NCBI GenBank assembly: GCA_020354155.1
Contig: CP070644.1
Location: forward strand, 1,279,349 to 1,285,234
Source of the DNA: Nitrospiraceae bacterium
GTDB lineage: Bacteria; Nitrospirota; Thermodesulfovibrionia; UBA6902
DNA length: 5,886 nt
Direction of reading: 5' to 3'
Shown: positions 4,964 to 5,886 of the stretch, piece after piece
Layout: each line of letters starts with the position of its first letter
Position numbering within the stretch: position 1 is the first letter of the stretch
Position numbers and translations under genes: made by a program
The notes under the pieces: model-generated
Told to the model about the DNA's origin: nothing
What the model saw: the letters and a program-made list of their open reading frames with translations, nothing else
Databases searched by the model: none

Positions 4964-5886
4964 ATGAGTGACATATTACAGCCGATAAGAAATTTCTTTA
5001 CAACATTGAAGTTTATCGCAAAAGGGAACAAATGGTACTACGGATGGCTTGCTCTCCTGTCAGTACTGATTATCTCAGGGACCTTGTCTTACATGAAGCA
5101 GATTGATGAGGGATTGATCTTGACTAATATGAGGGACCAGGTCTCATGGGGGTTTTACATCTCAAACTTTACCTTTCTTGTCGGCGTTGCAGCAGCGGCA
5201 GTCCTCCTTGTTATACCTGCCTATCTTTATAATTTCAAACCTATCAAAGAGATCGTGCTTCTCGGGGAAATGCTGGCCATTGCAGCCATTATCATGTGCC
5301 TGTTATTTGTTGTCTCTGATATGGGCAGGCCGGAACGGGGATGGCATATCCTGCCCATTCTGGGTTCCATGAATTTTCCCGCTTCACTCCTTGCATGGGA
5401 TGTGATCGTCCTGAACGGATACCTTGCCATTAACTGCATAGCTGTTTTTTACGTTCTCTATAAGTTGTCATTGGGCAAAGAGTATAAGATGTCTGTTTTA
5501 TGGCCGATCATTATATTATCAATCCCCTGGGCAATCAGTATCCATACGGTTACCGCCTTCCTTTATAATGGGCTCTCATCGAGACCGTTCTGGAATGCCT
5601 CAATACTTGCACCCCGATTTATAGCATCTGCGCTCTGTTCAGGACCTGCCTTGATGCTAATTCTTTTTCAGATAGTCAGAAAGGTCTCAAAAATGGAGAT
5701 ATCAAATACCGCCATATTCAAGATTGCAGAGTTGATTGCCTACGCCATGGGAATAAACCTTTTCCTTTTTGGCGCAGAGTTTTTCAAGGAATTCTACTCG
5801 GGAAGTGTTCATCTTGCGCCTATGGAGTATCTCTATTTTGGATTGCACGGCCATTCCAATCTGGTTGGATGGATGTGGACGGCATT
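4964..5886 (+). CDS. NrfD/PsrC-family quinone-interacting membrane subunit (NrfD-2), 3'-truncated
   Basis: The frame runs from ATG at 4964 to the right edge without a stop, giving 307 residues. AAGGAG at 4951-4956 is an excellent ribosome-binding site, seven bases before the start. About eight hydrophobic segments are visible. Family hallmarks are SWGFYISNF (61-69) in an early helix, SDMGRPERGW (118-127) in a loop, AWD-x4-NGYL (144-154), and IP-x5-H-x3-AFL (187-200) followed by PRF-x2-SAL-x-SGPAL (217-230). The visible end (HGHSNLVGWMW, 295-305) precedes the final helices, which lie outside. In this family the protein binds quinone or quinol near the outer face and exchanges electrons with the adjacent ferredoxin, here the product of the gene 20 bases upstream. 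It is clearly a different paralogue from NrfD-1: the shared helix pair matches only at scattered positions. Whether it oxidises or reduces quinone, and whether it moves protons, cannot be read from the sequence. Confidence 0.93.
   Translation, partial: MSDILQPIRNFFTTLKFIAKGNKWYYGWLALLSVLIISGTLSYMKQIDEGLILTNMRDQVSWGFYISNFTFLVGVAAAAVLLVIPAYLYNFKPIKEIVLLGEMLAIAAIIMCLLFVVSDMGRPERGWHILPILGSMNFPASLLAWDVIVLNGYLAINCIAVFYVLYKLSLGKEYKMSVLWPIIILSIPWAISIHTVTAFLYNGLSSRPFWNASILAPRFIASALCSGPALMLILFQIVRKVSKMEISNTAIFKIAELIAYAMGINLFLFGAEFFKEFYSGSVHLAPMEYLYFGLHGHSNLVGWMWTA

Noticed and set aside
4645..5031. Minus-strand open frames across the ferredoxin/NrfD-2 junction
   Set aside because: The cysteines are mirrored from the ferredoxin codons. 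There is no domain pattern, and both plus-strand genes are certain.

Overview
The window is part of one densely packed, plus-strand respiratory gene cluster. It codes almost entirely for a quinol-handling, membrane-bound electron-transfer assembly. Seven genes are visible: the C-terminal two thirds of an NrfD/PsrC-family membrane protein (cut by the left edge), a Tat-exported Rieske 2Fe-2S protein, a cytochrome b in which b6-like and subunit-IV-like parts are fused, a membrane-anchored pentaheme c-type cytochrome, a secreted tetraheme c-type cytochrome, a Tat-exported ferredoxin with four [4Fe-4S] clusters, and the first 307 residues of a second NrfD-family protein (cut by the right edge). No RNA gene, mobile element, CRISPR array or long repeat was seen.

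Layout: NrfD-1 (2-748) is followed by an 88-base AT-rich gap with a good sigma70-like promoter. Rieske (837-1241), cytochrome b (1249-2346) and the pentaheme cytochrome (2343-3194) are then tightly coupled, the last by a GTG start overlapping the cytochrome b stop. A 209-base AT-rich gap with a second, weaker promoter candidate follows. After it come the tetraheme cytochrome (3404-4030), the ferredoxin (4011-4943, overlapping by 20 bases) and NrfD-2 (from 4964).

How it may work together (inference): the Rieske/cytochrome b pair would oxidise quinol at the outer face, with the pentaheme cytochrome in the genetic position normally held by cytochrome c1 or f. The tetraheme cytochrome, four-cluster ferredoxin and NrfD-2 form a second quinone-linked module of the kind found in Nrf, Psr, Hmc and alternative complex III systems. 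Nine c-type hemes, two predicted b hemes, one 2Fe-2S cluster and four 4Fe-4S clusters are encoded here. Sequence details suggest a low-potential, probably menaquinol-using chain: the Rieske protein lacks the Ser and Tyr that raise cluster potential, and the b6-like cytochrome lacks the Cys that binds heme c_i covalently.

Organism: an anaerobic or facultative bacterium with outward-facing multiheme electron transport and moderate GC (roughly mid-40s percent by eye). Nitrospirota, Desulfobacterota or anammox Planctomycetes (Brocadiales) would fit; the window alone does not decide. From memory, and unverified, anammox genomes carry an expanded Rieske/cytochrome b cluster with similar added multiheme, ferredoxin and NrfD genes, so the general layout may not be wholly new.
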